A DNA stretch of 64,000 nucleotides from Acanthosoma haemorrhoidale (taxonomy: Eukaryota > Arthropoda > Insecta > Hemiptera > Acanthosomatidae): positions 142,659,937 through 142,723,936 of the forward strand of contig OV884011.1 in NCBI GenBank assembly GCA_930367205.1. Reading direction: 5' to 3'. The position numbers and the translations under genes are program-made. The first letter of the stretch is position 1. Each line of letters opens with the position of its first letter. Below are positions 36,234 to 50,059 of this stretch, piece after piece. The notes below the pieces were generated by a model that saw only the letters and a list, made by a program, of their open reading frames with translations, did not search any database and was not told the origin of the DNA.

Positions 36234-38509
36234 CAGCTGTGAAATTTCGTCGGGAGAGATTTATAAGGAGTATTACAAATTCTTTTCTTTAATAATATTG
36301 ACTTGTAATATCATTTCTTTAATATAGCATTAGATAATGTTTATTTTATAAAATCAAATTATTATAAATTATTGCTTATTATGACTACTACTTGACTATG
36401 CATATACACAGAAACTGTCACATATTTATAATTTTAAAATTTATGTTTTGAAATTGATTATTATTCAAATATTAACATTATTATGATTTTAGTAATTGAT
36501 ATTAACATAGTTTTTGGTCTGGCAACCTGTTCATATCTGTCAACAGTACAGGAGCATCCTGAGAGTATTAAATTTCAGTATAATAATATAAAACCATCCC
36601 CATTCATGTAATGACTACAAGTAATAATATAAAAAAATAATTGCATATACTTAAAAGAAAATATGCACCCATCTACTTTGTATTACTCTACATTGTAATT
36701 CCATAGTTTTATAGTGGTATAAAATACTAAATTAAATATTACGTTTATGTGTACTTTCGGGTTATATATACATTTATTTATTTATGGAAAGAAGTATAAC
36801 ATGAGGTATGTAATACTTAACGTAGTTATTAATTTATAGCAAACTGTTATTAAATTATTTGAATATAATTACCAAATTATCAACAAAGTATTAGGGCGAA
36901 AATGTGCTATGAGCTCCACCTCATTATTAAATCATTCCCAGGGCTTTTAAAGTCTGGGCCTTTGTTTACTAAAGAAAGTCATTAACGCTCGAAGCACAAT
37001 ATTCTTTGACAGCTTTAAAATATTCGTCAAGAGAAATAACGAAAAAAAAATACAAATGAAATATGGAATCCCGAAAGCATTTTTGGAAAACCCATCAACT
37101 GTTCATTGACTCCAAAATCTTTCAAAATGCACCCTTCTATATTGAAGATGATTTATTCAGGCAAGTCTTCCATAGCCCTATTGAACAATCTTCGTCAACA
37201 TTATTCATTGCCATCCATTGACCTAATTCAAGTATTGAGAGTATTTGTAGGCTTTGAATTGATCAACGTAGCACAAAATAGCAGACACACAAAAAACCAA
37301 CAAATAATATGACAGTAAAAGAAAAAAAACAAACAAGGGTTTGATTTTACAACCATATCATGTTTATAAGTACTAAAAAATAAAAAAAATATTGGAAAAT
37401 TCAAAAAATAACAGGGAAATAGTTATGAACCTCGCCGAGCACAATTCAGCAATGGGTGCTTTTCCGTCCGAGCTGCAACTCCTCTTTTTTAAATGAATGT
37501 GAAAACTGATCCAATAAAATAAAAATTGTACTGCTATCTCAAAATCCCAATCGTCAATACAAAATAATTGGAAAGGTGAATTCAATAATCTCATATCTCA
37601 CGAATTTTAGTCGATCTTATTCAAATGTACTAAAGCGAGCCTTTCCTACGATACGTCAACTCAAAATATCGTATTGATACAATAAGGTGTTAAGAAAAAG
37701 GAAAGATATTGGGTGGAACACCATGAAATATTGCCTCATTTAATAAATAACCAATATTTCAATTCGCACAAAATCCAAAAATGTTACTACAAAGTTACAG
37801 CTAAGCGTTAAGCTAATGGTTGTTGAGTCGAAACCTACCGGTTTTCCTTGAGTGTGCGAGTGTTCTAGTTACACAAAATGATCCTGCCGAATTTTCTTGA
37901 GGATATTCAGTAAGTCTATAGCCCACCTTATTATTAATGAACTAATGTTTAGGATTGTCGCACTGATTTTTCTGTTTTTTGTTTTTTTACTACAATAGAC
38001 TTTTTCACGCTAATGTTGAGACCATAGACGGGGTCCATTTTTTACGGGTCGGTAAATTTTCAGTCCTTTTTTTTTTGTAACTTCATATGTGAAAGTATTT
38101 GCGCTTCATTTTAATAAATGAAGTTAAATAAACGTAAAAGTATTTTTCAAAAGTTTTTATAAGATACAAAACATCCTTAAAGGCCATCGACCAGAGTTTC
38201 TAGAAAAATGAAATGCAAAGTTTTTAATTTATAAGCGAATAGCAGAATAAAAGTTTTCTATTGCCTATTAATAATTTTTTGAGTGCTAATTAATTAAGTA
38301 AAAAGTCACTAATAAGAATATGTATTTCAAAATCACAGTTAAGTATAGTTTAACTTAATATACGTTCTACGTACCTTCTATATTTATTCTAGATACATTT
38401 TCAGCTGTTGTGACCCATATCTGCTTAATTTCATTCGATTAGCTTATTCTGTAAAGAAAACAGCCCCAGTTGGGTGTCAGGTAAACGATGTCGTGCCTTT
38501 CGCGGTCGT
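36234..38509. other. AT-rich non-coding DNA
   Basis: Nothing recognised beyond simple A and T runs. Confidence 0.45.
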
Positions 38510-38531
38510 AGCGTGTCACATCTGACACGCT
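38510..38531. repeat. Perfect 9-bp hairpin with 4-base loop
   Basis: AGCGTGTCA (38510-38518) pairs exactly with TGACACGCT (38523-38531) around loop CATC. It lies in a GC-richer patch of AT-rich DNA. No frame or terminator context explains it. Confidence 0.6.
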
Positions 38532-41500
38532 CGCCATAATTCGTTGTAAATATTTATCTGTCCACCCTTTAGCAGTCGCACGGTACCTTTGATTTAATTT
38601 GAAATTGATAATAAATACATTTACATTGACAGATGAGAGGTACTTATTTCTCTCTAAACCTCATTTTCAAAATCAACTAGGCGTCATTTAAATTTTGCAA
38701 GGTACACACTCCACATACAATTTATAAATCCCCAAGTCTGCCACTCAAAATTTAAGACAAGGCATGAATTCAATATATATTAATAAACATCCAGTAAGTC
38801 CGTATGGTCTACCCACAATTTATTTTACAATGATATGCAATGGCACCAGTTTGAACTTCTCCTGTTTCTTGAGGTAATTAGAAACGTCCGCATTGAGTTT
38901 ATCTCAATAATTTCCAATTGACTGTCCTTTCCACTGTGCAACAATTGAAAAATGTTTCGATGGTCAGTCAGACACGTGTGCGGAACGTGCTATCCTTTCT
39001 TCTTAAAAGTCAAAGCACCTCGTTTTCAATTTCCGTTTGGCCCTTCCCTCATATCACCTTTCAGACTTCGGAGTGGTCTCAAACTGGTAGCGGCTATTTA
39101 GGCTTCGATATCTCTATACTCTATAGTTCCTTGTTTGTAGCGAACGGCAGCCTAATAGTACCTGCTTTGCTAAGAATACGGCTATCTTGACATCAATAGC
39201 TCCAAGGTAACGGTATGGTAGCTCACATTGGTTTTCAGAAGGAGAGTATATTTATTAATATGAATACCCCACAACAAGCCTTCCAACAGAATATTTTAAT
39301 AAACATAACAATATCCATTTGAATAAAAAAATATTTCTTGTATAGTCACTGATATTGTTTGTTTACAAATTTCTAGTTTTAAAAAGTGCTTTTGCCTGGT
39401 GGCCGGTCCAACCCTTCTTCAAGATAATTTTTGATTTTTTGCTATGTGGCTTACTTTTTCGAAATAATTGGACAGAGTAAGGTTCTAGTAACGTCTAAAG
39501 TAAGGTTCTAGTAAAGTTAAAAGTAAGGTTCCTAGTTCGAGGCACGATCACAAATAATTGCCGTATTGTTTATCAGGTGGATGGGATGGAGATATTACCA
39601 GAAGACTCCGCGGCAAGTCAGGAACTTAGTCAATTGAAAGTGCGTTGCAGCTAATCTTGAGTTCAACGCAGGAAGTCACTGTCCTATCATATTCCAATGA
39701 AGATAGTAGCGATCAATTTCTTGCAACTAGAAAGCGTGTATAGCGTATATACTGTATATAGGAAAGTGTATGCCTACTATATGCCGCTCCGATACCTTAT
39801 TTCACTCTGGATTGCTCAATGAACGGAGCGGCATATTCAATGCTCACAATTGCTTGCGCCTTTTCCCATTGAAAAAGGACTTTTCTCTTTCACTTCTACT
39901 CACTCATTTTTGTAACATTAGCCTTTCATACAATGTAACATTACATTTCTTGTCGTCAATTAAGAAATCACATTGTAGGGAAGCATCACGGCGTTGCTTA
40001 TCTTGAGCTCACAAATAATGAAGATTCAGCTCTCAAAGACAATTAATAATAGAGTGTCATTTATTTACAAAGAGAATTCTAAACAAAGTGTTCAGTTTAT
40101 TGAACGGGAGAGAATTTATCTAATTTTTCCCACATTATTCATGGAATATTTAATTAAAACAAAATGAGTTAGTGCACCGAATCAAATTATCCATGGCTGG
40201 TTAACAAAGTGTACGTGAATTATTTACAGTTCCAATTTATATTCAGTTAATCAAACAAATGGTTTAAATACATCATAGACTGTTATTATTTCCAGTTGAA
40301 TTATTTCAGTGTTTTTTTTTAAGTAACAATTTCAAAAAAAAAACATGTAATACCCTTATAGAGTATAAGAAAATGAACTTTTGATAAATATTGCCACATA
40401 TGAAGTAAACATATATGATATACATAATTTATAGGTGAGCATACAGAAATGAATATCCTCCTATTAGGGACACGTCTGCCGAAAATGAGAAAAGTGTAAC
40501 TATCACTTTTAGCTATAAATTATAGCACAGCTGTTTATTACCACGTACGTTTTGTGATGAGGATAATTTTGTACTTTTCTATTGGAACACTCGTAACTTT
40601 TATTTTGTAGTCATAGGGGAGTAGATTGATACTTGAAAATTTTAACAACAGTAATTGCATTTTCATTCAATTCTTTTATTAAAATAAGAAAAAACAAGAC
40701 TCCAGAAAAATAAATTAACAATTTTCCAGTGGAGATAACTGACAAGAAAAGCTTCAGCACAAAACTGAAAGGCTTAGAGCATGTTGTAATCCGCATATAA
40801 TTTCGTTTGACACATTAAACGGTGTGTTAATATATGCCACGAACACCATACAAGCTCCAGGCAATTACACTCCGGAGATAACATGTTGGGTGAACAAATA
40901 GCTCTGTCTGTTCCAAAAACATATGGCCCTACTACACTCAGTACTCATTTACAGTTTAATGAGAGGCTAGTAGCGGGTTAAGCAATGGTAATAGCTCTGA
41001 CTATACATTTGACTAAAATGTTTGCTCCTTTAAAAAAGTTCTTGATTGTATTGTCGATACTATCAATAGTGCTATAACGACTAAGAAACTAAGTTTTGGG
41101 TGTTACTAAAAGCAATCTGATCCGAACTGAGTTGTTTTCGATGTTGGACCAAAGACCCAAGGCGAGAAGCAGAACTTATTAAGGGCAGGGTGGCAGATAC
41201 CACCCAATGACCGGCCTATCTCCCATTAAGTCTCCGACCCAACTGCTAATTTCGACCCTTCGCTTCTCCTCCAACAGTGAGGTTCCCTTACTTTTATTAC
41301 GCCTATTTACTCCTCACGTTCGCGCACTTTAAAGGCTAATTAATCGTGTGTTTACACCGCGCTTTAACGGAATAAACTGATGGGTTTGAGCTTCACTGGC
41401 GGGTATTCAATAATTTTCAATGAGGTGTGTGAACCACTCTTTCCCCAAACCAAGAGACATTTAAAAATTCAAATCAATTGTGATAAATCATTCAATTACG

Positions 41501-43072
41501 CTTTAACAATAAAATACGATGAGGTTGCCTTTTAATTATTAGTTTTCATGACTCTATGTAATTAATAATGTCCACTACAGTCACAACAGCTATTAATAAT
41601 CAAGACCCCAAGAGCTTCAAGATACCCTACTTAATATTAAAGGAAACTGTGTACTTTGTAATTATAAGTAATTGTGATTACATTTATCATTTTAATGACT
41701 TTGGGCAATTGTTGTTCACGCACCGATGCATACTAAACAACATTCATCAGCTTGTCAATAGCTTTGATTCGGTTACCACTGTATATTATTGAAAAATGTT
41801 TATGTTTTCTACTAATTAATTCACTTATGACGCTAATTCTTTTTCATGAAGCTGATTTTAATTTTGGCAATGTTGTGTCATAAAATGGAAATTGCCATGC
41901 AAAATGTCATAGTGCTTTTAAAATACATAAATTATGATTAAAAAAAAGTACATTTGACCATATGGTAGCACCAAGCATCAAAAGTGAAACTTATAAAATA
42001 TCAATGTAGTAATGCTATTTAATTAACAGTAGTGCTAATGCTAATTAATTCACATAAATTTTATTCTGGTATAAAAATAAATTAGCCTCCTTCATCTAAT
42101 GGTATGTAATTGTACCCTTAGATTTTATTACAGGGACCAACCTTTTCATTCTTAAGGATATTCAAAAAAAAAAAAAAAAGATAAAAGCGGTCTTGGGAAA
42201 TAAAAAGCGGACTGAATAAAAAGGAAGGGAGTATCTCGTGGCTTTTTATTCTACTTGGTGAATTTTAACGGGCCCTTATCTTGTTTAATTGTTGGCCCTT
42301 CCGCCTCGATAAATCCAAGGGTGGTATTAGACGACCCACCGTGCTGGCCACCCTCTCTCTCTCGCACTTAACAACAGTAGACTTAGGTGAAAAAGTGACC
42401 AGGTACTTAAAAAAAAAACTTCAATAAAGGGCTTTTGACTTTCTATGGCGTCAATTAGCCGTTCTAAAATTACTAACGTTTAATGTCGTTCTAAAATTAG
42501 TGGTGAATGTAATTTTTCATCCAGCAACTTTTTTATTCTAGTTATAGTAATTAAAAATGCTGCTGTGAAACAGAAACATGGCATACTCACTAGCATATTC
42601 CTATTCGAGCAAGCCAAATCCAAACATACCTGAAAAACAAAAGTGAATTATTTTGTGTATCTAATAGGTAACTAAATCCAAACTAGCTTAAATAACTATT
42701 TTTTTGTTTTTAATGGACTATTCTAAAGTTACTTCCAATCAAAAAATAGTAGTGGTTCTTTAATTGTGGTCCTGAATTATAATGAAGGAAGTATGTTACA
42801 CATCATTTAAAAAATGTTCCCTTTTAATTTTTACCATCTAATTCTTTTTTTGTGCATCAGTTAACATAAACATATCCCGTAACTCACAGATTCGTTCATA
42901 CCATCTTATAATTACGCGTTTTGATAATTTATATCATATATGAACTGGATCTTGGAGAAAAATGATGCCTGGGTTTTTATTCAAAATGTTTAATAGTCTG
43001 AATGTTATTGAAACATAAAAAATATCAATTAAGATTTATACATTATTGATTGAAAGAATTATCATATTTATG
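38532..43072. other. AT-rich non-coding DNA
   Basis: A 90-codon plus frame (38918-39190) and several shorter frames show no known domain. A three-unit AAGTAAGGTTC(C)TAGT tandem lies at about 39475-39538. A patch near 41150-41300 is GC-richer. No gene recognised. Confidence 0.4.
39475..39538. repeat. Imperfect tandem of a ~22-bp unit, three copies
   Basis: AGTAAGGTTCTAGTA recurs three times, with spacers starting CGTCTA and AAGTTA. The third unit has one extra C. It is a minisatellite-like local duplication. Confidence 0.55.
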
Positions 43073-43355
43073 TATATTGTAAGAAGAAGCATCTTAATTT
43101 GTTTTCTTTTGATTTGCCGCTAATAAATATTCATAGACCTGATGAAAAAGATAACAAAAAAATGTAGGATTTGTTGTTAAAAATGACCAACAATCGAGAA
43201 AGGTACTAAAAGTATTAAAATTATACTTTAGTTTACTAAGAGATTGATAAACTTCCCCATGTTGTCTGGTTTGTATGCATTAATAAAAAACTACTTTTTT
43301 GACAGTGCATACATTTTAAATATTTCATTGGTGTGAACGAATTTGTGAGTCACTG
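43073..43355 (+). mobile_element. Tc1/mariner-type element end, copy 2
   Basis: The same-orientation partner of 11817-12155. Its right end GTGAACGAATTTGTGAGTCACTG is followed by TA, and the interior carries GCCGCTAATAAA, GACCTGATGAAAA, TGTAGGATTT and TTTTTTGACAGTGCATACATT. It is shorter than copy 1 by deletions. No transposase frame and no left inverted repeat were seen. Confidence 0.55.
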
Positions 43356-46300
43356 TAAATAAACACAATGTAGGTCTTAGACCTTCATGAGTTTATTAAT
43401 AATGTTAAAAAGAAACAAATACCATTTATCAAAAATCATTTTATGTGCTTTCACTGAAAATCACATTTTCAAAAAAAATGATTTTGAGACAGTGAATTGA
43501 TTATTTTGCTTTTAAATTGCTTATGCAATGTGACTTGAGCTTTATAGTCAGAGGTGAAAAAATTAATTAGTATGTATAAGACCAAATCGTTCACCTTCAA
43601 TTTTATTTTTCGCGTCATTCTATGTTACACGTACAGTGTAAATCGGGGGGGGGGAGGTTAATAAACATATCAAATTCGGTTGTAGAACATACAAAGCGCA
43701 ACGGGCATCGGCCTATATAAGCACACGTGAAAATGCAACCACCTCGCACCTTTTTGAAAGTAAAGCCACCCCCTTTAGGCTCACCATTTATTTAAGCGGC
43801 AGTGATATTGGAATATACGAGGGAAGAAGAAAGCGAGCTAAATACTTGTGGTTGATTAAAACGGGTGGGTGGGATCGTGTGGTCAGCATAGTCGACGGTC
43901 AGAGTTGAAGGGGATATAGGGAGCGTATTGAGGCTGGGTAAATGGATTTGGATGACAAGAGGCTGAAGTCCGGAAGTTGTTATATATGTTTTTAATTAGG
44001 GGGTGTAATAGGAGACATAGAATGGGAATTGGAAATCTGATAAAGAATGAAGGGATTGGGGGTTTCGAATATTGATCTCTACTACAAATCGTCTCTGTAA
44101 GCCATGGTTTTATTAATGATTGTTTATGTCTATTGTCTTTTAAGTGCTTTGTACGCTATTTAACTTCTTGATGGGGAGGTGATTGGATCTAACATGTTTA
44201 ATAATATGATTGGCAATTTATTTCCTAGTTGAATAATTTTTAACTGCAATGAGTATACCTATCAGTCCTGTAGACATTACAAATATCAAAATACAAACAC
44301 ATAAAACCCAGCACATATCAATAACTCATCAAAATTACGAATGAAATATATAAAATAGTATATGTAGTTTATTAAAAGCAAAATATTAGTATATATGTGT
44401 AAAAAACGTGTCAAGTGATATGAAAAATATGAAATTGCCCTCACAACTTCTAGAACCAACCTTTCAGCGTTGCCAGTACATTCCATTACACAGATTAATA
44501 CTCATTGAAATTTTTAATACTCTACATCGTCAAGATCTTAGGAAACTCCTTTAATTATTTGCACAACCATGATAGTGTTAAGGGATGAAGATCAGCGGTC
44601 AGGCGATTTGGTGAATATTGTAAAATATTCTTCAGAACTATAAAACCGAAGAGACTTGTTGCACTATAAACGATACTTGTATTATTTTGCACAACTCAAT
44701 CAATTTGAGTTCATTCATTATTTATAGCCATTATTCAATATTTCATTATAATCAAGTATGGCTCAGAAGCAGGTATTCGTTTTATCGAACACAGCAGAAA
44801 CTAATGGTTCCAAATAAAAATACTTCTTGCACTCTTAACAAAAATTAAATTTAAAATACCATATTTTTGTTACATAGGCAATCTCAATGATATAATTCCA
44901 ATGTTTAATAACTACTTCATATAGTGTTTGCATTGTACGTATTAATTCGCTACCTACGTTCCACAAGGGATAATAATAGTAAGTCACTTTACTATGACTT
45001 TCTACGTATTAAATAAAGAAGAAATCAATTTAAAATGTAGTTAAAAATAATGCATAACAGAATGGTAATGGTGGTAATGGTAACGACATTAATATGGATA
45101 ATTTATCATAAAAAAATATTAACTAATTAGTAGATAAAAAATAGTATGAAAATAAAGCTATGTATCGTGTTTCAAAGACTAAAATGAAATTAATTATATA
45201 AAATTAATAATAACCATGAAGTTCCCGAGTGACAACCACAAGCTCTAACAGTGTGAAAACAGTTTCCTCTCCTTCCCCTGGATCTCATCAAAGTATGTGC
45301 AGTCAAGAAAAGTATTTGAAAGTAAGTCCAAGTCCTCTCTATTTGATGACCAAGTATCTTGCATTAGGTTAGATTTTATCAGCTTATTTCTGTGTTTATC
45401 TTGTACTGTACATTTGTAATTTAAATGCAAATAGTATTGTTCAGTTTGTCTGCCGCATTTTCAGTCAAAGTTTGTAGTTCTTCCTTCCCCTCATCTAGAT
45501 ACACCATTAGCTGTTTTTATGATCCGACAACTCTTTCTAATGACTGATTTCGTCAGTTATTAAAATGTAAGTGCGATCCAGATAACAAGTTCGCAAATAA
45601 ACCAATAAATTCCAGTAAAAACTAATCGTAACGCATTATTATTAAAATTAATAACGTCGATTTCCAAAAGTAAAACGACAGTTTTAAGCGATGATATCGG
45701 GTATGTGACTTGCGCCGAAAACGAATATATTACCATTCTGCGATTACGAGACTTTTGAGTGCGGGTACAGGACGAGAACGCAAGGACACTTAGTATGCGC
45801 TGTGTAGACAGGGTCTCGAGAGCAGTTAAAATTTATGGTCAGCACATCTCTTGTACCCAAGTCATTAAACAAACTTCTTGTCAGTCCGCTATGAATACAT
45901 GGCACGCAAAGGCTTCATTCATACAGGGAGCCGAGTTCGTCACAAAGGTACGTTTAATTCCAACGCTAATGACACTCATATTCTCCCCAAGCTGTAATGT
46001 AGCGATGAGTGATTATCGATATTGTCTCGCAATCGATTGCTTAGATTTTATCGACTTAGCTCGTTTTTCACCGACATTTTTTCTAAGTAAAACTTTTATT
46101 AGTTTTGTGTTATATAGGCTCTGAATGATTATAAAAATTTATTAACTACAAAAACCATCCTCACCCCTAGGGGGCGCCCTCAGATGAGCACTGTGGTAAG
46201 TAAATAAAAGGATCAAAACTGAAACTTCAAATTTTTGTTTTTAAGTGATTTATTTGAAATTTATCTTTAAACAAACTATTTTCACTGATATTCAAAACAA

Positions 46301-47547
46301 ATAAATATCGACCTATAAACATTAAAACATGTCTTTTAAATGTGTAATCGGAGAACCATTCTGGGCTGAGTGTTACAGCACACTTGGTAGAAAACGTCCT
46401 GACTTTAGACACACATACAGCTCTTGCTAGTACCTCAAAAACTAACTCTCTTTCCTCCAATAAATAGCCGATATCATCGAATCGTATTGTGTCTGAAAGT
46501 TTCGATGGCTGTGCTCTTTTTGAAGCTCGTCCAAGTGGACTCCAAATACTAGGAAGCTTTAAATAAAACATAGCCACTTCACTATTTAAACCAAGATGTT
46601 CAATTTTTTTATCACTTAACTGATTTTACAGTATGCAATTGCTAATTCAAGCCACAATCGAGTAAATAAGCACCAATACCATTTTTTACCTCGAACTTTT
46701 ATTTCATACCCTTAAACCAACTATCCAACTCCATCAATTCCACCCACATATCGACTGTGATCTTTGAAAACATGGGGCTGTTTTACACAAACCTTTTCCC
46801 TTTAGAAAAACAGCTAGCTCTAGATAATGTTATTACTGGCTATTCGAGCGCACTTTTTTCCATCCAACGAATAAATAAAATTCGTTTTTAGTTGTTACTA
46901 AAAATAATAAAAATTAGAGCAAATGTAAAAAATAAAATAATTAATATAAAAAAGCAATTACAGTATTTATCCAATTCTTTTTAATAATGATTATGCCAGA
47001 GAGAAAAATAAAATCAGGGTCAGGGCTTGAAACCGGGTCCTTTTCAATTTTTTTGGATAATTATTATTGAAGAAATAATTCAGTACATACAGTATACGGA
47101 ATATTTAAAAAAAAAAATGTCCAAGGGATTAATGTAAATCTTACTTACGCCAGTGGGACATAGTGGTGGTTCGTGGTGGAGGGGGCGGGTAGATTTGCTG
47201 TTCTCCATCGAGGGAGTTAGCCGGGAATGAGAAAATTGCGCGGTTGCAACCATACTTTTTTTAATAAATAATCGAAAGAAAAACGATTATATACAATTAG
47301 CATACTTTAATTGAATAATCTGTTACTCCTAGTACTATGTGATTTGTTTATTCTGCTTTTTAGTAATAAGGACTTTTTGGATCCTCCCAGTCCAAAAATC
47401 TGATAGAGGAATACACGAAGCTTACTGGAACGATTTCTGGCCTGTTTAAACATTATATTTTTAGAGATACATGTATTTAAAATACGGGAAACGAGGACAA
47501 ATATGGGAGGCCTTTAAGACGTAATACGAATGAAAATCTGTCCTTGG
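43356..47547. other. Mostly AT-rich non-coding DNA
   Basis: Two medium-length frames occur, 45759-46124 (+, 121 codons) and 46227-46577 (-, listed separately). A G-run lies at about 43645-43655. No recognised gene or repeat. Confidence 0.35.
46227..46577 (-). CDS. Unrecognised 116-codon open frame
   Basis: The frame begins MAMFYLKLPSIWSPLGRASK and has a mixed, globular-looking composition with RFDDIGYLLEERELVFEVLA and two Cys. The frame stays open for some codons upstream of the Met. No domain is recognised. Composition is less AT-driven than the flanks, so it may be an exon or element relic, but there is no supporting splice or repeat evidence. Confidence 0.2.
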   Translation of the reverse strand: MAMFYLKLPSIWSPLGRASKRAQPSKLSDTIRFDDIGYLLEERELVFEVLARAVCVSKVRTFSTKCAVTLSPEWFSDYTFKRHVLMFIGRYLFVLNISENSLFKDKFQINHLKTKI

Positions 47548-47622
47548 GGTTATTAGGGTGGTTAGCATGCTTGAGCACCTACTAAAAATAGCAGGGCTCG
47601 ATTTCAGAAACACGAAATAACC
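47548..47622 (+). repeat. tRNA-like unit (SINE head or tRNA relic)
   Basis: The 75-base unit is closed by a perfect 7-bp terminal stem, GGTTATT (47548-47554) with AATAACC (47616-47622), the length and closing stem of a tRNA. GTGGTTAGCATGC is A-box-like and GGGCTCGATTTC is B-box-like. The D arm has a GGTG/CACC stem but an oversized loop, and no T stem forms, so it is not a functional tRNA. It shares its middle with the SINE-like head at 5732-5795. Confidence 0.45.
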
Positions 47623-50059
47623 GAATATTATCTGGATCCTACTTTAATTAGTTTCTCACGTCCATTAATTTCTTACACCGCCAAATATTATTCAAGAAAC
47701 AGAGTGTAATCTCCACGACCAAGACACAGTTAGATTGTTGTGGATAAAGCTCACGCGTAGAACTACTCAATGAAGTCCCACAAGGCATTTCTAAACTGTC
47801 GAAATTTAAATGACGTTTCAGGCAGTTTCCGTCTGGCCGGTTCATTAACGGCTGTCCACTCTTCTGGTACGCTCGACCATTTCCCTCAACATTTTTATGG
47901 TGATCACCTCCACTCATCTTTTAACATGTGTACTACCCAAGTTGAACTCTCCTTTATTTTTTTTACCACGTCTGATCCATGGAATTGAAGATTGATTTAT
48001 GATTGCTTCTCTTGCCTCAATGGGTCGATGTATATCCTTTCAATAATCTTCTCTAAAACACTAATAACTGTTTTTCTTTTCAGCCCTTGAGAACCTCAAC
48101 GCTTCTGAACCATATTTTAAAAAACGACGATTGTGCTCTTAGGAGATTTATAAATCATTCTCTTCGTTCCTCTCGCGACGAGGCTGCTAAATATTAATTG
48201 TTATATTATATTATTATTTTTGTTATATTAATTAATTAATAACAATTCCACAAATCTATAAAAGTAACTCTGAAACCTTTTGGAAACGTTTGCTACCAGC
48301 TTACAAAACACGAGAGCATATTCTATGATACTTGTTTTTAAATTCAATGAGTATTTTTTCCTTTGATAATTAGTTCATTTGATACCCAACTCGAAAATGT
48401 AAATCATAAAAAAAAGAATTCAAATGTTTTTGATTTCTGTGGTTGATTTAAATAGAGATAATAAACGATTGTTTTGTTTTTATACAGGAAGGCGAGTATA
48501 CAAATATTACGCATTTAAAAATAAATGTATGCTATTGATTTCATCACTTTATCGTAAGGTAACAATCAAATTTTAATTATGTTATGTACAGACTCATTAA
48601 TTGACAATCCTTTAATAAATTTCTGGAGTTGAATGACGAAGTATTCGTACTAACAACACATACGATTTGACTTTGTTCAATCTCTTCTTTTTTTTTTTCT
48701 CCATAGTCCCTTTAAATTCTCAGATAATTATATAGAATTATAGATCCTCAGGTGAATCTATTTACAATTTATTTTGTATTTCCATCTCTTGAAAAGCGAG
48801 TACCCTTTTGTAGGTATTTATTTTTCTCAACCCCCATTTCCAGGTGTACACACGAATCCTTCATAAATCTTGGTCACTAATCTGCAAATGCGGCAAGGTG
48901 GGAAAATCCGTCCTTTTCCAAAAAAGGGATTTTAGGCGGGAAAACGCTTTTCATCCCGCACCGGGCCTTTATCTGTTCTTGCCGCTGTTTTTCAACAGTT
49001 CTGTGCCGTAACACCGAGGCGTGTAAGATTTCGGAATAAAATTTGCCAGAAGTTTTTTTCCCTTAAAAAAAAAAAGAGGTTAAAAGACCATTTTTAATAA
49101 ATGCAAAAAATGCCTTTTTTGTATCACGAAAGAAATAACATTTGTTTCAGCGTTACAAGAACAGCGCTGATCTGTCTGCATTAGCTGAAAAAACTCTTTT
49201 GGCCTCGGGGGTTGTAACTTCCTTAAAATAAATAAATGGCCAGGTCAACATTTTTTTTAATATTAGAACGTAAAATATAAATTATAGTACTTTTATCCTG
49301 GGTAATTTTAGTTATTTAATCTAGTCAATTTTAGACCTGGATCCGGCTATTATTACAATTAATAACTAAATATAACATATTAGAGTGTAAGAGAGAGAAA
49401 GAGAAAATAAATTAATTAAGTATAATATAGTCATTTATTTTTAGGTTTATTCTTAGTCATATTATAAGTTATTAAATTAATCGGGATTTTACATCCCGTT
49501 GTATACTTTCAACAAGCCTCTGACGGGCACCCATCACTGCTATCCAACTGAATGAGCTTGCACTACATGCCTAGAGAGACTCTAGGCTCAGCCTTTAAAG
49601 GCCTCTCACCACTTCACCGCAACATTTCCACCTCTGCCGAGGCTTCCCACACTCCTTAATTCCCTCACTCCACCTTCAAACAGGTACTCCTAGTAAAAGG
49701 ATCCACTCACCTCAAATAAATTCCTTTATTTTTCCTTTATCCATAATCTTAAAAATTTGAGAGCTAAGCGGGGAAAAAAAAAAAATATTTGTATAAGGTC
49801 CGACTATATATTGCAACTGTAGTGTGAAACATTTAAAAAAAGTTATCTTCTGTTGAAATTAACCTAACTCTCGTTGCGTTAGGTTGTGTTAAAACTGAAT
49901 GCATAGTTTATGAACAATAAGAGACGCTATCCAGCTTCCGTTGTGGCAAGAGCCCCAATCTGGTAAAGTTTTGTTATTTTAGTCAGTAGCGCTTTGTTCC
50001 CGTGAAGACAGGTGAGTACTTTTAACTATTATAAGTGAGGCTCTTCCCCTTAACTGGAC
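47623..50059. other. AT-rich non-coding DNA
   Basis: The 89-codon minus frame at 47648-47917 and the overlapping plus frame lack known motifs. GC-richer patches near 48950-49020 and 49490-49690 hold no long frame. Confidence 0.35.

Noticed and set aside
45759..46124. 121-codon plus frame
   Set aside because: No domain recognised, and its C-terminal part is AT-driven and hydrophobic without a clear membrane protein pattern.
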